Shown here: positions 25,051 to 36,580 of the stretch, one piece after another
How positions within the stretch are numbered: the stretch's first letter is position 1
Layout of the letters: each line of letters begins with the position of its first letter
DNA from: Occallatibacter gabretensis
GTDB taxonomy: Bacteria > Acidobacteriota > Terriglobia > Terriglobales > Acidobacteriaceae
Assembly: GCF_001449115.1 (NCBI RefSeq)
Contig: NZ_LAIJ01000010.1
Span: forward strand, 186,001 to 250,000
Length of the DNA stretch: 64,000 bases
Direction: 5' to 3'
Notes under the pieces: generated by a model
What the model was told of the DNA's origin: nothing
Database searches by the model: none
Seen by the model: only the letters and a program-made list of their open reading frames with translations
Position numbers and translations under genes: made by a program

Positions 25051-26682
25051 ATGAAAGCATGGCATCGGCTAGGTCTGTCCCATCTAGGTCTGTCCAATAA
25101 AGACGTGTCCCACATCGCATCCGTTGCGGCACTGTCCCTGATCTTCTCCACTTGCGCAGCGCCGGCGCAGCAGCCCAATCCTCCCAATCCTGAAGCCCGC
25201 CAGGGCCGCCAGCAAGCGCAGACGCCGGCAGACGAGAACGGCGAGAAGCCCACGCCCATTCCTCCGGAGAAATCCTCCGTCACGCACCACACCATGACGC
25301 TCGGCGGCAAGCAGCTTGCCTACACTGCCACGGCGGGCACACTTCTCGTCCGCGACCAGGAAGACAAGCCCAACGGCAGCATCTTTTACGTGGCCTACAC
25401 GCTGGACGGTGCCGAAGCCAAATCCCGCCCCGTCAGCTTTCTCTATAACGGCGGCCCCGGTTCTGCCACACTCTGGCTGCATATGGGCTCGTTCTCGCCA
25501 GTTCGTATCCAGACGGATAGCCCCAAAGCCACTGCGGGTCCGCCCTTCAATCTGGTCGAAAATCAGGACTCGCTTCTCGACAAAACCGACTTGGTCTTCA
25601 TCGATGCGCCGCTCACCGGCTACTCACGCGCCGTGGGCAAGGGAACTGCCAAGGATTTCGCTGGGGTCGATCAGGATCTGCACGCCTTTGACCGCTTCAT
25701 CACGCGTTACATCACCGTCAACCAGCGCTGGAACTCACCCAAGTTCCTCATCGGTGAGTCCTACGGCACCACGCGTTCGGCGGCTCTGGCGGATCTGCTA
25801 GGCGGCGACGGCGTCCAGTTGAACGGCGTCGTGCTCATCTCGTCGATCCTGAACTATAACATTGAAAATCCCGGCTCCGATATGCCCTACATCGGCAACC
25901 TTCCCAGCTACGCCGCCGCGTCCTGGTACTTCAACAAAATTCAGAACAAGCCAAAGAGCCTTCCCGACTGGGTGCAGCAGGCGCGCGAATTCGCCGCCGG
26001 CCCATATGCCACGGCTCTTTTCGCAGGACACAACCTCTCCGATGCGGAGCTCGATTCCGTCGCTAAGCAGGTGAGCCACTTCACTGGTCTTAGCGTGGAT
26101 TACGTCAAGGAAGCCAACCTGCGCATCAGTCCCACGCGCTTCCGCAAAGAAGTTCTGCGTGACGAGCGCCTCACGCTGGGCCGTTACGACATGCGCTTTG
26201 AAGGTGAGGACGCGGACGCAGCCGGCGAAAATCCCACCTATGACGCCTCCGACAGCGGCATCAGCGGAGCCTTCATCTCCGCGCTGCACGACTACCTTCA
26301 GCGCGAACTGAAGTACGAAACCACCGATTCCTACAATCCCAGCGCCAACACCATCGGCGAGTGGGATTGGCACCACCGCCCCACCAGCGGTGGCTTCGGG
26401 CGTGGCGGGCAGCAAACGGCCCCCTACGTTGCCGGCGATCTGGCTGGCGCCATCCGCAAGAACCCGCACCTGAAGGTCTTTTCCGCTAACGGATACTTCG
26501 ACCTCGCCACGCCGTTCTTCATCACCGAGTACGACCTCGCGCACATGCAGCTTCCTAATGAGCTGCGCGGCAACGTGCAGTTCGGCTACTATCCTTCGGG
26601 CCACATGATCTACCTGAATGTAGAGGCTTTACATAAACTTAAGGCGGACTTGGAGGGATTTATCTCCAGTGCTGTGAAGTAG
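25051..26682 (+). CDS. Exported serine carboxypeptidase-like protein (peptidase S10)
   Basis: 543 residues. An N-terminal hydrophobic segment at about 20-40 serves as signal, preceded by a repeated LGLSHLGLS encoded by a 15-bp tandem repeat at 25069-25095. The S10 fold is shown by NGGPGSATLWLHMGSF (substrate and oxyanion region near 133-147), nucleophile Ser237 in GESYGT, Asp in ANGYFDLATPF and His in YPSGHMIYL. It would remove C-terminal residues from peptides or act as an acyltransferase outside the cytoplasm. S10 homologues of this length are common in Acidobacteria and Xanthomonas. It follows the esterase by 105 bp and may share its transcript. Confidence 0.9.
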   Translation: MKAWHRLGLSHLGLSNKDVSHIASVAALSLIFSTCAAPAQQPNPPNPEARQGRQQAQTPADENGEKPTPIPPEKSSVTHHTMTLGGKQLAYTATAGTLLVRDQEDKPNGSIFYVAYTLDGAEAKSRPVSFLYNGGPGSATLWLHMGSFSPVRIQTDSPKATAGPPFNLVENQDSLLDKTDLVFIDAPLTGYSRAVGKGTAKDFAGVDQDLHAFDRFITRYITVNQRWNSPKFLIGESYGTTRSAALADLLGGDGVQLNGVVLISSILNYNIENPGSDMPYIGNLPSYAAASWYFNKIQNKPKSLPDWVQQAREFAAGPYATALFAGHNLSDAELDSVAKQVSHFTGLSVDYVKEANLRISPTRFRKEVLRDERLTLGRYDMRFEGEDADAAGENPTYDASDSGISGAFISALHDYLQRELKYETTDSYNPSANTIGEWDWHHRPTSGGFGRGGQQTAPYVAGDLAGAIRKNPHLKVFSANGYFDLATPFFITEYDLAHMQLPNELRGNVQFGYYPSGHMIYLNVEALHKLKADLEGFISSAVK

Positions 26683-26729
26683 TTCATCGCCGTCATAACC
26701 CTAGAGTGGATGAAAGAAGCGATTTGTCT

Positions 26730-26758
26730 GAGGGTGCGGGTCAGGTCCCCGTACCCTC
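26730..26758. terminator. Hairpin after the S10 peptidase gene
   Basis: An 11-bp stem (26730-26740 with 26748-26758, one G-T pair, 7-nt loop) lies 48 bp after the peptidase stop. No T run follows, so it may work weakly, stabilise the 3' end, or need Rho. Confidence 0.4.
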
Positions 26759-26799
26759 AAAGCCTGTATGGGGTAGCGAATGGTCGGCGCAGGCATGCC

Positions 26800-26828
26800 T
26801 GTTTAACGCGAATTGTGAATGATATAAT
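26800..26828 (+). promoter_or_regulatory. Candidate promoter of the acyltransferase gene
   Basis: TGTTTA at 26800-26805, 17-bp spacer and a perfect TATAAT at 26823-26828. This would give about 105 nt of leader before the ATG at 26942. The -35 match is weak. The leader contains nothing I recognise as a riboswitch. Confidence 0.4.
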
Positions 26829-26941
26829 CACAACATGTGCACGTCTTTCGAGGCGTGAACCGAGTTTCGGCGTCAGTAAATTATCGCGTTACCAATCACT
26901 AATTTAAGACAAATCTAGACGCACGGGAGCGTGCAAGCGAT

Positions 26942-28003
26942 ATGCTCAGGAAACTCACTGGTCCTGGATTGTTGCGCCTTCTGCTTGCGGAAGTAGTTTT
27001 TGTACATCATCTGAGCCGGTTCGCGTTCGGGAAAACTGCGGTATATGTGTTCTTCAGCCTGAGCGGGTTCTGGATTTATCAGATGTACACCCGCAGATAT
27101 TCCAAAGCCAGATCCCCTTATCTCACGTATCTCATTTCGCGGATGTGGCGACTTCTGCCCACGTTCCTGCTGATATCGTTGCTGGCGATTGTCTTTGTTA
27201 GCCTCAACGGCAAACTCCCCGATGCATTGCAAAAGGACGGCGCCGCATACCTGGCTCTGTCCAGCCTCTTCATCTTCGGTTACAACCTGCTTCCTTATAA
27301 GCCTATAGGGCCTGCCTGGTCGCTGGATATCGAGATGCAGTTCTATCTGGTTGCGCCGTTTTTTGCTCTTGCTTTGCAACGACTGTCGCGTAGGTTGGCA
27401 GGCTTGCTCGTTGCCGGTACGGCGCTTGTCACTGGTCTCGCCATGGTGTTTTGGGGAGACCAATTCGTATTCAGTTATCTCATTTTTTTCGTGATTGGAA
27501 TGGCCGCCGCCTCAATTCAATGGAAGCCGTCTGGCGGGCAGGCTTTTTCCTTTCTTGCAATCATGGTGCTCGCAGTAATCCTTTGTTTGTGTTCTCCCTG
27601 GAAGGGCATTCTGCTGGTGGGGGCACATCCCGGGCCGCTTGCCGGCTATAACATCCCTGCAAATATCGTCCTGGCTTTTTTCATTTTCCCTTACGCGATC
27701 TATACCACTCGCCAGAAAGGCTTTTCTGCGGACGGAATGTTCGGCGATCTCTCCTATGTGATTTATCTGCTTCACTGGATTGGTGTTCTCTGGCTGGGGC
27801 GGTACGCGACGGCCGGAAACTTCAGGCGCGCTGCATATATAGCGCTGATGTGGGTTGCAGTGACTGCTATTTCCTGGATTATCTGGAAGTTCTACGATCA
27901 TCCCATCAACCGTTTGCGGTCGAGCTGGGTTTCGGCCCGGCTAAAGCCCGTGGAAAGCCAAAGGCCATCCGTCGAGGCCGCCGCTACAGAAGCGTCGAGC
28001 TGA
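26942..28003 (+). CDS. Membrane acyltransferase 3 (OafA/YrhL family)
   Basis: 353 residues with about ten hydrophobic helices. It resembles acyltransferase 3 enzymes that move acetyl or other acyl groups to sugars of polysaccharides, O-antigen or lipids: VFVHHLSRFAFGKTAVYVFF near residue 19 supplies the catalytic His, and FSLSGFWIYQ, RMWRLLPTF, GPAWSLDIEMQFYLVAPF and a late SYVIYLLHWIG are family features. The DNA is visibly less GC-rich than its neighbours and uses more A/T-ending codons, a sign of possible transfer. A 14-bp exact repeat flanks the gene (26940 and 28034). The polymer it modifies is unknown. Confidence 0.88.
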   Translation: MLRKLTGPGLLRLLLAEVVFVHHLSRFAFGKTAVYVFFSLSGFWIYQMYTRRYSKARSPYLTYLISRMWRLLPTFLLISLLAIVFVSLNGKLPDALQKDGAAYLALSSLFIFGYNLLPYKPIGPAWSLDIEMQFYLVAPFFALALQRLSRRLAGLLVAGTALVTGLAMVFWGDQFVFSYLIFFVIGMAAASIQWKPSGGQAFSFLAIMVLAVILCLCSPWKGILLVGAHPGPLAGYNIPANIVLAFFIFPYAIYTTRQKGFSADGMFGDLSYVIYLLHWIGVLWLGRYATAGNFRRAAYIALMWVAVTAISWIIWKFYDHPINRLRSSWVSARLKPVESQRPSVEAAATEASS

Positions 28004-28033
28004 GTACTCCTGTTTGTACAAGTTTTGTTTCCA

Positions 28034-28122
28034 ATATGCTCAGGAAAGTAAGAAGCGGGCAACCGTTTGGGAAGTGGAAGAATTCCCCAAGCCGGTTGCC
28101 CGCTGGACCCTGAACCGGGTCT
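28034..28122. repeat. Repeat and hairpin region after the acyltransferase
   Basis: ATATGCTCAGGAAA at 28034-28047 exactly repeats 26940-26953 around the acyltransferase start codon. A perfect 12-bp stem follows (28054-28065 with 28093-28104, with inner pairing) and a small second stem at 28106-28122. No T run is present, so this is a weak terminator candidate. The rest of the 346-bp gap up to atpF shows no further structure or promoter I can support. Confidence 0.5.
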
Positions 28123-28350
28123 AGGTGGTATTTCCAGTGTAGGGCTGTTTTCCACAAAAGCAAGGGAAATCTTAAGAAAATCTCAGCCTTTTCATCTCCG
28201 CGATCGCCCATTCAGGCCTCGCCATGCCGGATGCTCTCCAAAGCCCCTTCCCACATTGACCTTAACCGCTCCCGCCTGATACAAAAAAGTGTTGTTCCAT
28301 CCAAATCCGGCTGACGTATTTGGCCACCTGATCGAACACCGAAACCCAGC

Positions 28351-28809
28351 ATGAACGACATCATTCAACAAGTCGGGACACTTCTGCTCGGAGCCGTGCC
28401 TACGGTTCTGCTCTTCATCGCACTGGTCCTGGCATATCAGTTTCTGATCCAGGGACCGCTTACCCGGGCCCTCGCCGAGCGCCGCGCTCGTACCTCCGGG
28501 GCTGTGGAAGAGGCTCACAAGGCCATCGCCCGCGCCGAACAGCGTGCCGCTGAGTATGCCGAGAAACTTCGCCACGCTCGGGCCGAGATTTTCAAGGCCC
28601 GCGAGAAGCGCATCCAGCAGTGGACCGCCGAGCGCGATGCTGCCGTAAACGAAACCCGCAAATCGGCCGGCGTGAAGGTAGCCCAGGCCAAGGTCGCCAT
28701 CGAGGCCGAAGCCGAAACCGCGCGCCAGACGATTCATGCGAGTGCCGGCGAATTGGCCAGCCAGGTTGTTCGCGCCATTCTGCCTATGGCCGCCGGGGGG
28801 GCACGTTGA
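28351..28809 (+). CDS. atpF: ATP synthase F0 subunit b (first copy)
   Basis: 152 residues. One N-terminal membrane helix (about 13-33) is followed by a long Ala/Glu/Arg-rich coiled coil (RALAERRARTSGAVEEAHKA onward), the layout of the peripheral-stalk b or b' subunit. It begins the ATP synthase operon without the usual a and c genes in front. Its stop overlaps the next gene's TTG start by 4 bp. Which of the two copies is b and which b' is not decidable by eye. Confidence 0.88.
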   Translation: MNDIIQQVGTLLLGAVPTVLLFIALVLAYQFLIQGPLTRALAERRARTSGAVEEAHKAIARAEQRAAEYAEKLRHARAEIFKAREKRIQQWTAERDAAVNETRKSAGVKVAQAKVAIEAEAETARQTIHASAGELASQVVRAILPMAAGGAR

Positions 28810-29537
28810 AATTCAAGCTGAAATGGATTGCCGCCCCGATTCTTTCGCTCACTTTGCTCGCCGCTTTTGCGGCTTCAGCCACCGCACAGGAACCTGCTGC
28901 TACTCAGCCTGCCTCTTCTCAGTCAGTCCCGGCTCAGGCACAGGCCACGTCGGCGGGGGAGGCCAAGCCGAAGCAGCAAAGCGATGAAGAGAAATTCCTG
29001 CATACCAAGCTGGTTGAATCCATCGGCAAGGCGATGGGGCTGCGCGTTGAAACTACCGCTACCCTCTTCCTCTGGCTCAACTTCGCCATCATCTTCTTCG
29101 CTATCGTCATACCGTTGGTCCGGATTCTGCCGAAAACCTTCCGCAAGCGCCGCGAGACGCTCAGCAGGAACCTCGAAGAAGCCCGCAAGACCACCGCGGA
29201 TGCTAACTCCCGCCTCAGTGCTGTAGAAGCCCAGCTCTCGAAGCTGGACGAAGAGATCGCCAAAATCCGCGCCCAGGTCGAAGAGGAGATCAAGGGCGAC
29301 GAAGCGCGCATCAAGTCCTCGATTGGTGAGGAAAGCGCCCGCGTCGTCGCCGCCGCCGAGCAGGAAATCGCTATGGCAGCCGCCCAGGCTCAGCGCAGCC
29401 TCAAGGCATTCGCCGCGGACCTTGCTATCGATCAGGCCGTCAAGCAGCTCACGCTCACGGCTGAAAATGATCGCGCCCTGATTGAGGAATTTGTCGCGCA
29501 AGCCGAATCCGGCTCCAGCCCGGGAGGAAAAAACTAG
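28806..29537 (+). CDS. atpF: ATP synthase F0 subunit b (second copy), with signal-like N-terminus
   Basis: 243 residues from TTG 28806 (overlap TTGA with the previous stop). A signal-peptide-like N-terminus (KFKLKWIAAPILSLTLLAAF, then AASATAQ) and a Gln/Pro/Ala-rich stretch precede the canonical membrane helix LFLWLNFAIIFFAIVIPLV near residue 83 and a Glu/Lys coiled coil to the end. The extra 75 N-terminal residues are unusual for b subunits but occur in acidobacterial homologues. The protein probably forms a heterodimeric stalk with the first b copy. Confidence 0.88.
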   Translation: MKFKLKWIAAPILSLTLLAAFAASATAQEPAATQPASSQSVPAQAQATSAGEAKPKQQSDEEKFLHTKLVESIGKAMGLRVETTATLFLWLNFAIIFFAIVIPLVRILPKTFRKRRETLSRNLEEARKTTADANSRLSAVEAQLSKLDEEIAKIRAQVEEEIKGDEARIKSSIGEESARVVAAAEQEIAMAAAQAQRSLKAFAADLAIDQAVKQLTLTAENDRALIEEFVAQAESGSSPGGKN

Positions 29538-29538
29538 C

Positions 29539-30081
29539 ATGTCATCCGCATTTGCCTCTCGCTACGCGCGCGCCTTTGCCGATGTCGTCGCCTCCGCGCA
29601 CCTCAACGCCGCCGCCATGGATCAACAGCTGACCGATTTCCTCGCCACCTGGGACGGCAGCGCCGAGCTGCGCTCCACTTTTGAGAATCCAGCTATCTCC
29701 GCCAACCAGAAGATCGCCATTCTCGACAAGCTCAACACGAAAATGGGCCTCCAGAAGGAGCTGCGTAACCTGATCGCAGTGCTCATTCACAACGACCGCA
29801 TCGTTCACGTGAAAGAAGTAGCCGCAGCCTACCGCGCTGAACTCGAAGAGCGGCAGGGAATTCGCCAGGCCGAAATCACCACAGCCCGCGAGCTGCCGGA
29901 AGACGAGCGCACCACGTTACTCGTCGGCGTCGGCAAGCTTGCCGGGGCAAAGATTCAACCCACCTTCAAGCTGGACAAATCCATCCTTGGCGGAACCGTG
30001 GTTCGCATCGGTTCAACCGTCTACGATGGCTCCGTCCGCGGAAGGCTGGAGAGACTGAAAGAAGTATTAGTCGCGGGCTGA
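29539..30081 (+). CDS. atpH: ATP synthase F1 delta subunit
   Basis: 180 residues from ATG 29539 with GGAGG 14-10 nt upstream, 1 bp after the b-subunit stop. Six-helix N-terminal domain (SRYARAFADVVASAHLNAAA) and C-terminal region ending GGTVVRIGSTVYDGSVRGRL, the OSCP/delta signature. It connects F1 to the peripheral stalk. Confidence 0.95.
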   Translation: MSSAFASRYARAFADVVASAHLNAAAMDQQLTDFLATWDGSAELRSTFENPAISANQKIAILDKLNTKMGLQKELRNLIAVLIHNDRIVHVKEVAAAYRAELEERQGIRQAEITTARELPEDERTTLLVGVGKLAGAKIQPTFKLDKSILGGTVVRIGSTVYDGSVRGRLERLKEVLVAG

Positions 30082-30102
30082 TAAGCTCGCCAAGGAACGA
30101 AA

Positions 30103-31638
30103 ATGGCTCAAATCAAGGCAGACGAGATTACACAGCTTCTACGCGAGCAGATCGCAAATTACGACTCCAAGGTGCAGGTCGACGAAGTCGGCACAATCAC
30201 CTCGCTCGGCGACGGCATTGCCCGCATCCATGGCCTCGACAAGGTCATGTCCGGCGAGCTGCTCAGCTTCCCGCACGGCATCGCGGGCCTCGCGCTCTCG
30301 CTCGAAGAGGATCAGGTAGGCGCCGTCATCATGGGCGACTACACCGAGCTCAAGGAAGGCGACGAGGTCAAGCGCACCGGTAAGATTCTCTCCGTCCCCG
30401 TCGGGGATGCCATGATTGGCCGCGTCGTGAACTCTCTCGGCCAGCCGATCGATGACAAGGGCCCCATCGCCACCACGGCCACGCTGCCCGTCGAGCGTCT
30501 TGCTCCCGGAATCATCGACCGCCAGCCCGTTCGCGAGCCTATGGCCACCGGCCTCAAGGCCATCGACGCCATGATTCCCATCGGTCGCGGCCAGCGTGAG
30601 CTCATCATCGGCGACCGCCAGACCGGCAAAACCGCCGTTCTGCTTGACACCATCATCAACAACGCCAAGAACGACCTCATCTGCATCTACTGCGCCATCG
30701 GTCAGAAGCGCTCGTCCGTCGCGCAGGTGGTGCAGACGCTCACGGAAGCCGGCGCCATGGGCCACACCATCATCGTTGTCGCATCGGCCTCCGAGCCTGC
30801 ACCTATGCTCTACCTCGCTCCCTACGCGGCCACGGCCATGGGCGAGTACTTCCGCGACAACGGCAAGCATGCGCTGGTGATGTATGACGATCTCTCCAAG
30901 CACGCCATGGCCTATCGCGAAATCTCGCTGCTCCTGCGCCGTCCGCCGGGTCGCGAAGCCTATCCAGGTGATGTTTTCTATCTTCACTCGCGCCTGCTTG
31001 AGCGCTCCTCCAAGATGAGCAAGGAGCGCGGCGGCGGCTCACTCACCGCTCTGCCTGTCATTGAGACGCAGGCTGGTGACGTCTCCGCCTATATTCCCAC
31101 CAACGTCATCTCGATTACAGACGGTCAGATCTTCCTTGAAACCGATCTCTTCAACTCCGGCGTCCGTCCGGCCGTCAACGTCGGTCTCTCGGTCTCTCGC
31201 GTCGGCTTCTCTGCCGCCATCAAGGCCGTTAAGCAGGTCGGTTCCACGCTCAAGCTCGATCTCGCTCAGTACCGTGAACTCGCCGCGTTTGCGCAGTTCG
31301 GTTCGGATCTCGACCCACTCACCCAGAAGCAGCTCAACCGCGGCCAGCGCCTCACGGAACTCCTCAAGCAGCCGCAGTTCCAGCCGCTTACCTGGCAGCA
31401 GATGGCAATTATTCTCTTTGCCGGCACCCAGGGCTACCTCGACGATCTCAGGATCGCCGAAATCCGTCCCTTTGAAGATGGCCTGTACAAGTATTTTGAG
31501 TCGGGGCAGTCGGCTCTGGTTCAGTCGCTGACAGAGAAAAAGCAGATCGACGACGACATCAAGGCAAAGCTGCACGCCGCCCTCAAGGAATACAAGGAAA
31601 ACTTCAAGGCCACGCAGAAGGAAGCGGTCACCGCTTAA
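30103..31638 (+). CDS. atpA: ATP synthase F1 alpha subunit
   Basis: 511 residues, standard length. The nucleotide site P-loop is GDRQTGKTAVLLD near 172 and the family block PAVNVGLSVSRVG near 364 is intact. Non-catalytic nucleotide-binding subunit of F1. AAGGAACG ribosome-binding site upstream; 21 bp after atpH. Confidence 0.98.
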   Translation: MAQIKADEITQLLREQIANYDSKVQVDEVGTITSLGDGIARIHGLDKVMSGELLSFPHGIAGLALSLEEDQVGAVIMGDYTELKEGDEVKRTGKILSVPVGDAMIGRVVNSLGQPIDDKGPIATTATLPVERLAPGIIDRQPVREPMATGLKAIDAMIPIGRGQRELIIGDRQTGKTAVLLDTIINNAKNDLICIYCAIGQKRSSVAQVVQTLTEAGAMGHTIIVVASASEPAPMLYLAPYAATAMGEYFRDNGKHALVMYDDLSKHAMAYREISLLLRRPPGREAYPGDVFYLHSRLLERSSKMSKERGGGSLTALPVIETQAGDVSAYIPTNVISITDGQIFLETDLFNSGVRPAVNVGLSVSRVGFSAAIKAVKQVGSTLKLDLAQYRELAAFAQFGSDLDPLTQKQLNRGQRLTELLKQPQFQPLTWQQMAIILFAGTQGYLDDLRIAEIRPFEDGLYKYFESGQSALVQSLTEKKQIDDDIKAKLHAALKEYKENFKATQKEAVTA

Positions 31639-31647
31639 CGGAAGACT

Positions 31648-32715
<1,068 letters not shown>

Positions 32716-32725
32716 GAAAGCACTT

Positions 32726-34168
<1,443 letters not shown>

Positions 34169-34177
34169 AGGCAGTTG

Positions 34178-34255
34178 TCAGTTTTCAGTATTCAGAGATC
34201 AGTTGGTGTATTGCGAGAACTGATCTCTCACTACTGATCTCTGATCTCTGGCGAC
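34178..34255. repeat. Repeat with inverted arms between atpD and atpC
   Basis: The 99-bp gap contains a perfect 10-bp inverted repeat GAGATCAGTT (34195-34204) and AACTGATCTC (34218-34227), then repeated CTGATCTCT units to about 34248, preceded by TCAGTTTTCAGTATTCAG. Other gaps in this operon are at most 21 bp, so this looks like an inserted small repeat that could tune atpC expression. Confidence 0.65.
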
Positions 34256-34267
34256 TGAAAGGAGCCT

Positions 34268-34690
34268 ATGGCTGATTCAAACAACCAACTTCGCGTCCGC
34301 CTCGTTACCCCTGAGCGCGTTCTCTTTGAGTCCACTGCTTCAGCCGTCGAGCTGCCCGGACGCACTGGTCATATGGAAGTGCTCTATGGCCACGCGCCGC
34401 TGCTCACGGAGCTTGGCGCCGGCGACGTGCGCCTCCACGGTGCTCCCGAGGGCGATGCGATCTACAACGTCAGCTGGGGCTTTGCGGAAGTCCTTCCAGA
34501 GCGAGTTACTATCCTGGCGAACGATGCTCTCAAACCCGCTGAAATTGACGTCAAGCGCGCCAACGAGCAGCTGGATCGCGGCCATAAGCTCTGGAACGAA
34601 GCCGGGGACAGCGAAGCAGCCTACGACAACGCCCTTGAAGTGATTGCCGAGGCCGAAGCCAAGCTTGCCACTGCTACCGAAAAGCACTAA
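34268..34690 (+). CDS. atpC: ATP synthase F1 epsilon subunit
   Basis: 140 residues: N-terminal beta-sandwich (RVRLVTPERVLFESTASAVE, GHMEVLYGHAPLLTELGAGD) and a C-terminal helical hairpin rich in Ala and Glu. Epsilon connects gamma to the c-ring and can inhibit hydrolysis. GAAAGGAG lies 4-11 nt before the ATG. Last gene of the operon, followed by a strong terminator. Confidence 0.96.
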   Translation: MADSNNQLRVRLVTPERVLFESTASAVELPGRTGHMEVLYGHAPLLTELGAGDVRLHGAPEGDAIYNVSWGFAEVLPERVTILANDALKPAEIDVKRANEQLDRGHKLWNEAGDSEAAYDNALEVIAEAEAKLATATEKH

Positions 34691-34707
34691 ATCGTATACA
34701 GGCAAAC

Positions 34708-34746
34708 AAAAGCCCTGCTCGTAAGAGCAGGGCTTTTGTTTTATTT
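34708..34746 (+). terminator. Intrinsic terminator of the atp operon
   Basis: Perfect 13-bp stem AAAAGCCCTGCTC with GAGCAGGGCTTTT, GTAA loop, then TGTTTTATTT. It can also serve the convergent hydrolase gene from the other side, where the A-rich arm reads as T. Confidence 0.9.
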
Positions 34747-34759
34747 AATGCGATAAAAC

Positions 34760-36469
34760 CTACTGCTTCAAAACCCAGGTGGCAATCTTGTCCAGTACGA
34801 CGGGGGAAATCGTCTCTTCAATCTCTGCATATTCGTTCGGCACTCCCGACTTTGCGGTCTGGAAGAGATGGTTCAACCCCGGCAACTCGTCAATCTCATA
34901 GTGCTTGTTGCCGCCCTCTTCGAGCGCCTTGCGGATCGCCGGCAGATTTTGCTTCGGGGGCACTTGCAAATCGAGTGAGCCGTTTAGCGCCAGCACCGGG
35001 CACTGCACTTTGCGCAGCGATGTGGCCGGATCGTAGGTGAAAGAGTAGCGGAACCATACCGAGGTCAGCTCCTTCACCATGGCGCCGACCTGCGCTTGAG
35101 GAGCCTCGCTGCCCATCTTTGCGCGAACCTCTTTTTCAACTACCGCATTATCCTTCTCTCGCTCCACCAGTTCGATGAAGGCCTTTTCGCGGGCCACCTG
35201 CTTGTCCACTTCATCCGGCGGCATGCCCATCGCGATCGCAATCAGCCGATGCTGCTCCACAAGAATCTGATCACCCGGCACGCCGGTCCCCGCCATCAAC
35301 ACAATAAAATCTACATCCTTGTTCCGCGCCGCAACAATGGGCGCAATCGCTCCACCTTCGCTGTGCCCAATCAGCCCAATGTGATGCGGATCCGCTTCCG
35401 GGCGGGTCTTCAAATAACGCAGGGCTGCCTCGGCGTCATTGGCAAAGTCTGCAGTCGTCGCCATCGCATATTTCCCGGTGGATTTTCCCATTCCGCGTTT
35501 GTCGTAGCGCAGAACGACAATGCCTTTCCGCGTCAGGTAATCAGAGAGCACGAGAAACGGCTTGTGCCCGAGCAGCGCCTCATCGCGGTCATTCGGGCCG
35601 GATCCACTGATCAGAACAACGGCTGGAAACGGTCCTTTGCCCTGCGGAACTGTCAGTGTCCCGGCAAGTGTTACTCCCGCTGCCGAACTCGGGAAGCTCA
35701 CATCCTCCTCGTGGTAGGGATACGGCTTCACCGGATTCTGCGGCCTGCGCCGCTCCACCTCCGACTGATCCTTCACTTGCTTGAGCGATAGGGGGAGCGG
35801 AGTGCCTAGCTGGGTAAACGTGCCGTCCATGGTCGCGCCATCGGCGCTGAGCTTACCCTCGTACGTGCCTTTCAGCACCTTGAACTCCATCGTCACCGAA
35901 CTACCGTTGCGTGTAATGCTGTCGGCTGCAATCCACTGCTGGCTCTGGTCCGGGCTCTGTAGCTGCGCCGTAAGCCCTGTTGTGCCGGTCGCAATCTTGA
36001 TGATGATACGCAGGTTGAACGCACCGGTATTGATCGATCCTGTCCAGGTTCCAGCGATCGGTACATCATTTGCCGCTATAGAAGTCGCAGGCTTTGGGGC
36101 CTCACCCCGTGTCAGGTTTAGCTCCAACGGCGTTCCCTGGGACCATGTCCCCACAATCGACGCCCCATCCGCGCTGACAGTGCCTTCATACGTCCCGTGC
36201 ACCGCGTCGATGGTCATGTTCAGCTTTGAGCCATTCAGCGAGACAGAGCTTACCGGAATCCCATTCGCGCCCTGATCGACGCTGTCGATGGTGGCTGAGA
36301 ACTTGCCGTCTTTGTCAGCGGAAATGTGAAAGATCAGGTGAAGCTCGTTGCCGCCGGCGCTGAGCGTTCCCTTCCAGTCGCCGGTGATGGGTGTTTGCGC
36401 TCGGCTTGATGAAACAAGTAGAGACAGAAGAAGAGTAAGAAGAGAAAAACGAGCAAGCACCTTCGACAT
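34760..36469 (-). CDS. Exported alpha/beta-hydrolase with N-terminal beta repeats
   Basis: 569 residues from ATG 36467-36469, chosen for its signal peptide (SKVLARFSLLTLLLSLLVSS); the longer frame adds non-protein-like sequence. Two similar beta modules of about 100 residues follow, each with ITGDWKGTL/IAGTWTGSI, GTYEGTVSADG/GTYEGKLSADG and a 'VGTW or MDGTFTQ' strand. The C-terminal hydrolase has LISGSGPNDRDE, Ser370 in GHSEGGA and a final LPGLNHLFQ His. Similar acidobacterial and Bacteroidetes proteins are annotated as serine hydrolases or peptidase S9-like; substrate unknown. Confidence 0.88.
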   Translation of the reverse strand: MSKVLARFSLLTLLLSLLVSSSRAQTPITGDWKGTLSAGGNELHLIFHISADKDGKFSATIDSVDQGANGIPVSSVSLNGSKLNMTIDAVHGTYEGTVSADGASIVGTWSQGTPLELNLTRGEAPKPATSIAANDVPIAGTWTGSINTGAFNLRIIIKIATGTTGLTAQLQSPDQSQQWIAADSITRNGSSVTMEFKVLKGTYEGKLSADGATMDGTFTQLGTPLPLSLKQVKDQSEVERRRPQNPVKPYPYHEEDVSFPSSAAGVTLAGTLTVPQGKGPFPAVVLISGSGPNDRDEALLGHKPFLVLSDYLTRKGIVVLRYDKRGMGKSTGKYAMATTADFANDAEAALRYLKTRPEADPHHIGLIGHSEGGAIAPIVAARNKDVDFIVLMAGTGVPGDQILVEQHRLIAIAMGMPPDEVDKQVAREKAFIELVEREKDNAVVEKEVRAKMGSEAPQAQVGAMVKELTSVWFRYSFTYDPATSLRKVQCPVLALNGSLDLQVPPKQNLPAIRKALEEGGNKHYEIDELPGLNHLFQTAKSGVPNEYAEIEETISPVVLDKIATWVLKQ

Positions 36470-36580
36470 TTTGCCCCCGGATATCTGCCATAGTTTACGC
36501 TTGGGCCGGCAGAGCGGTTCCCAATGTCGATACACCGGGCCTGTGCAAGCCGCCCTCTCGCGGCCTACAATGCTCTTGCG

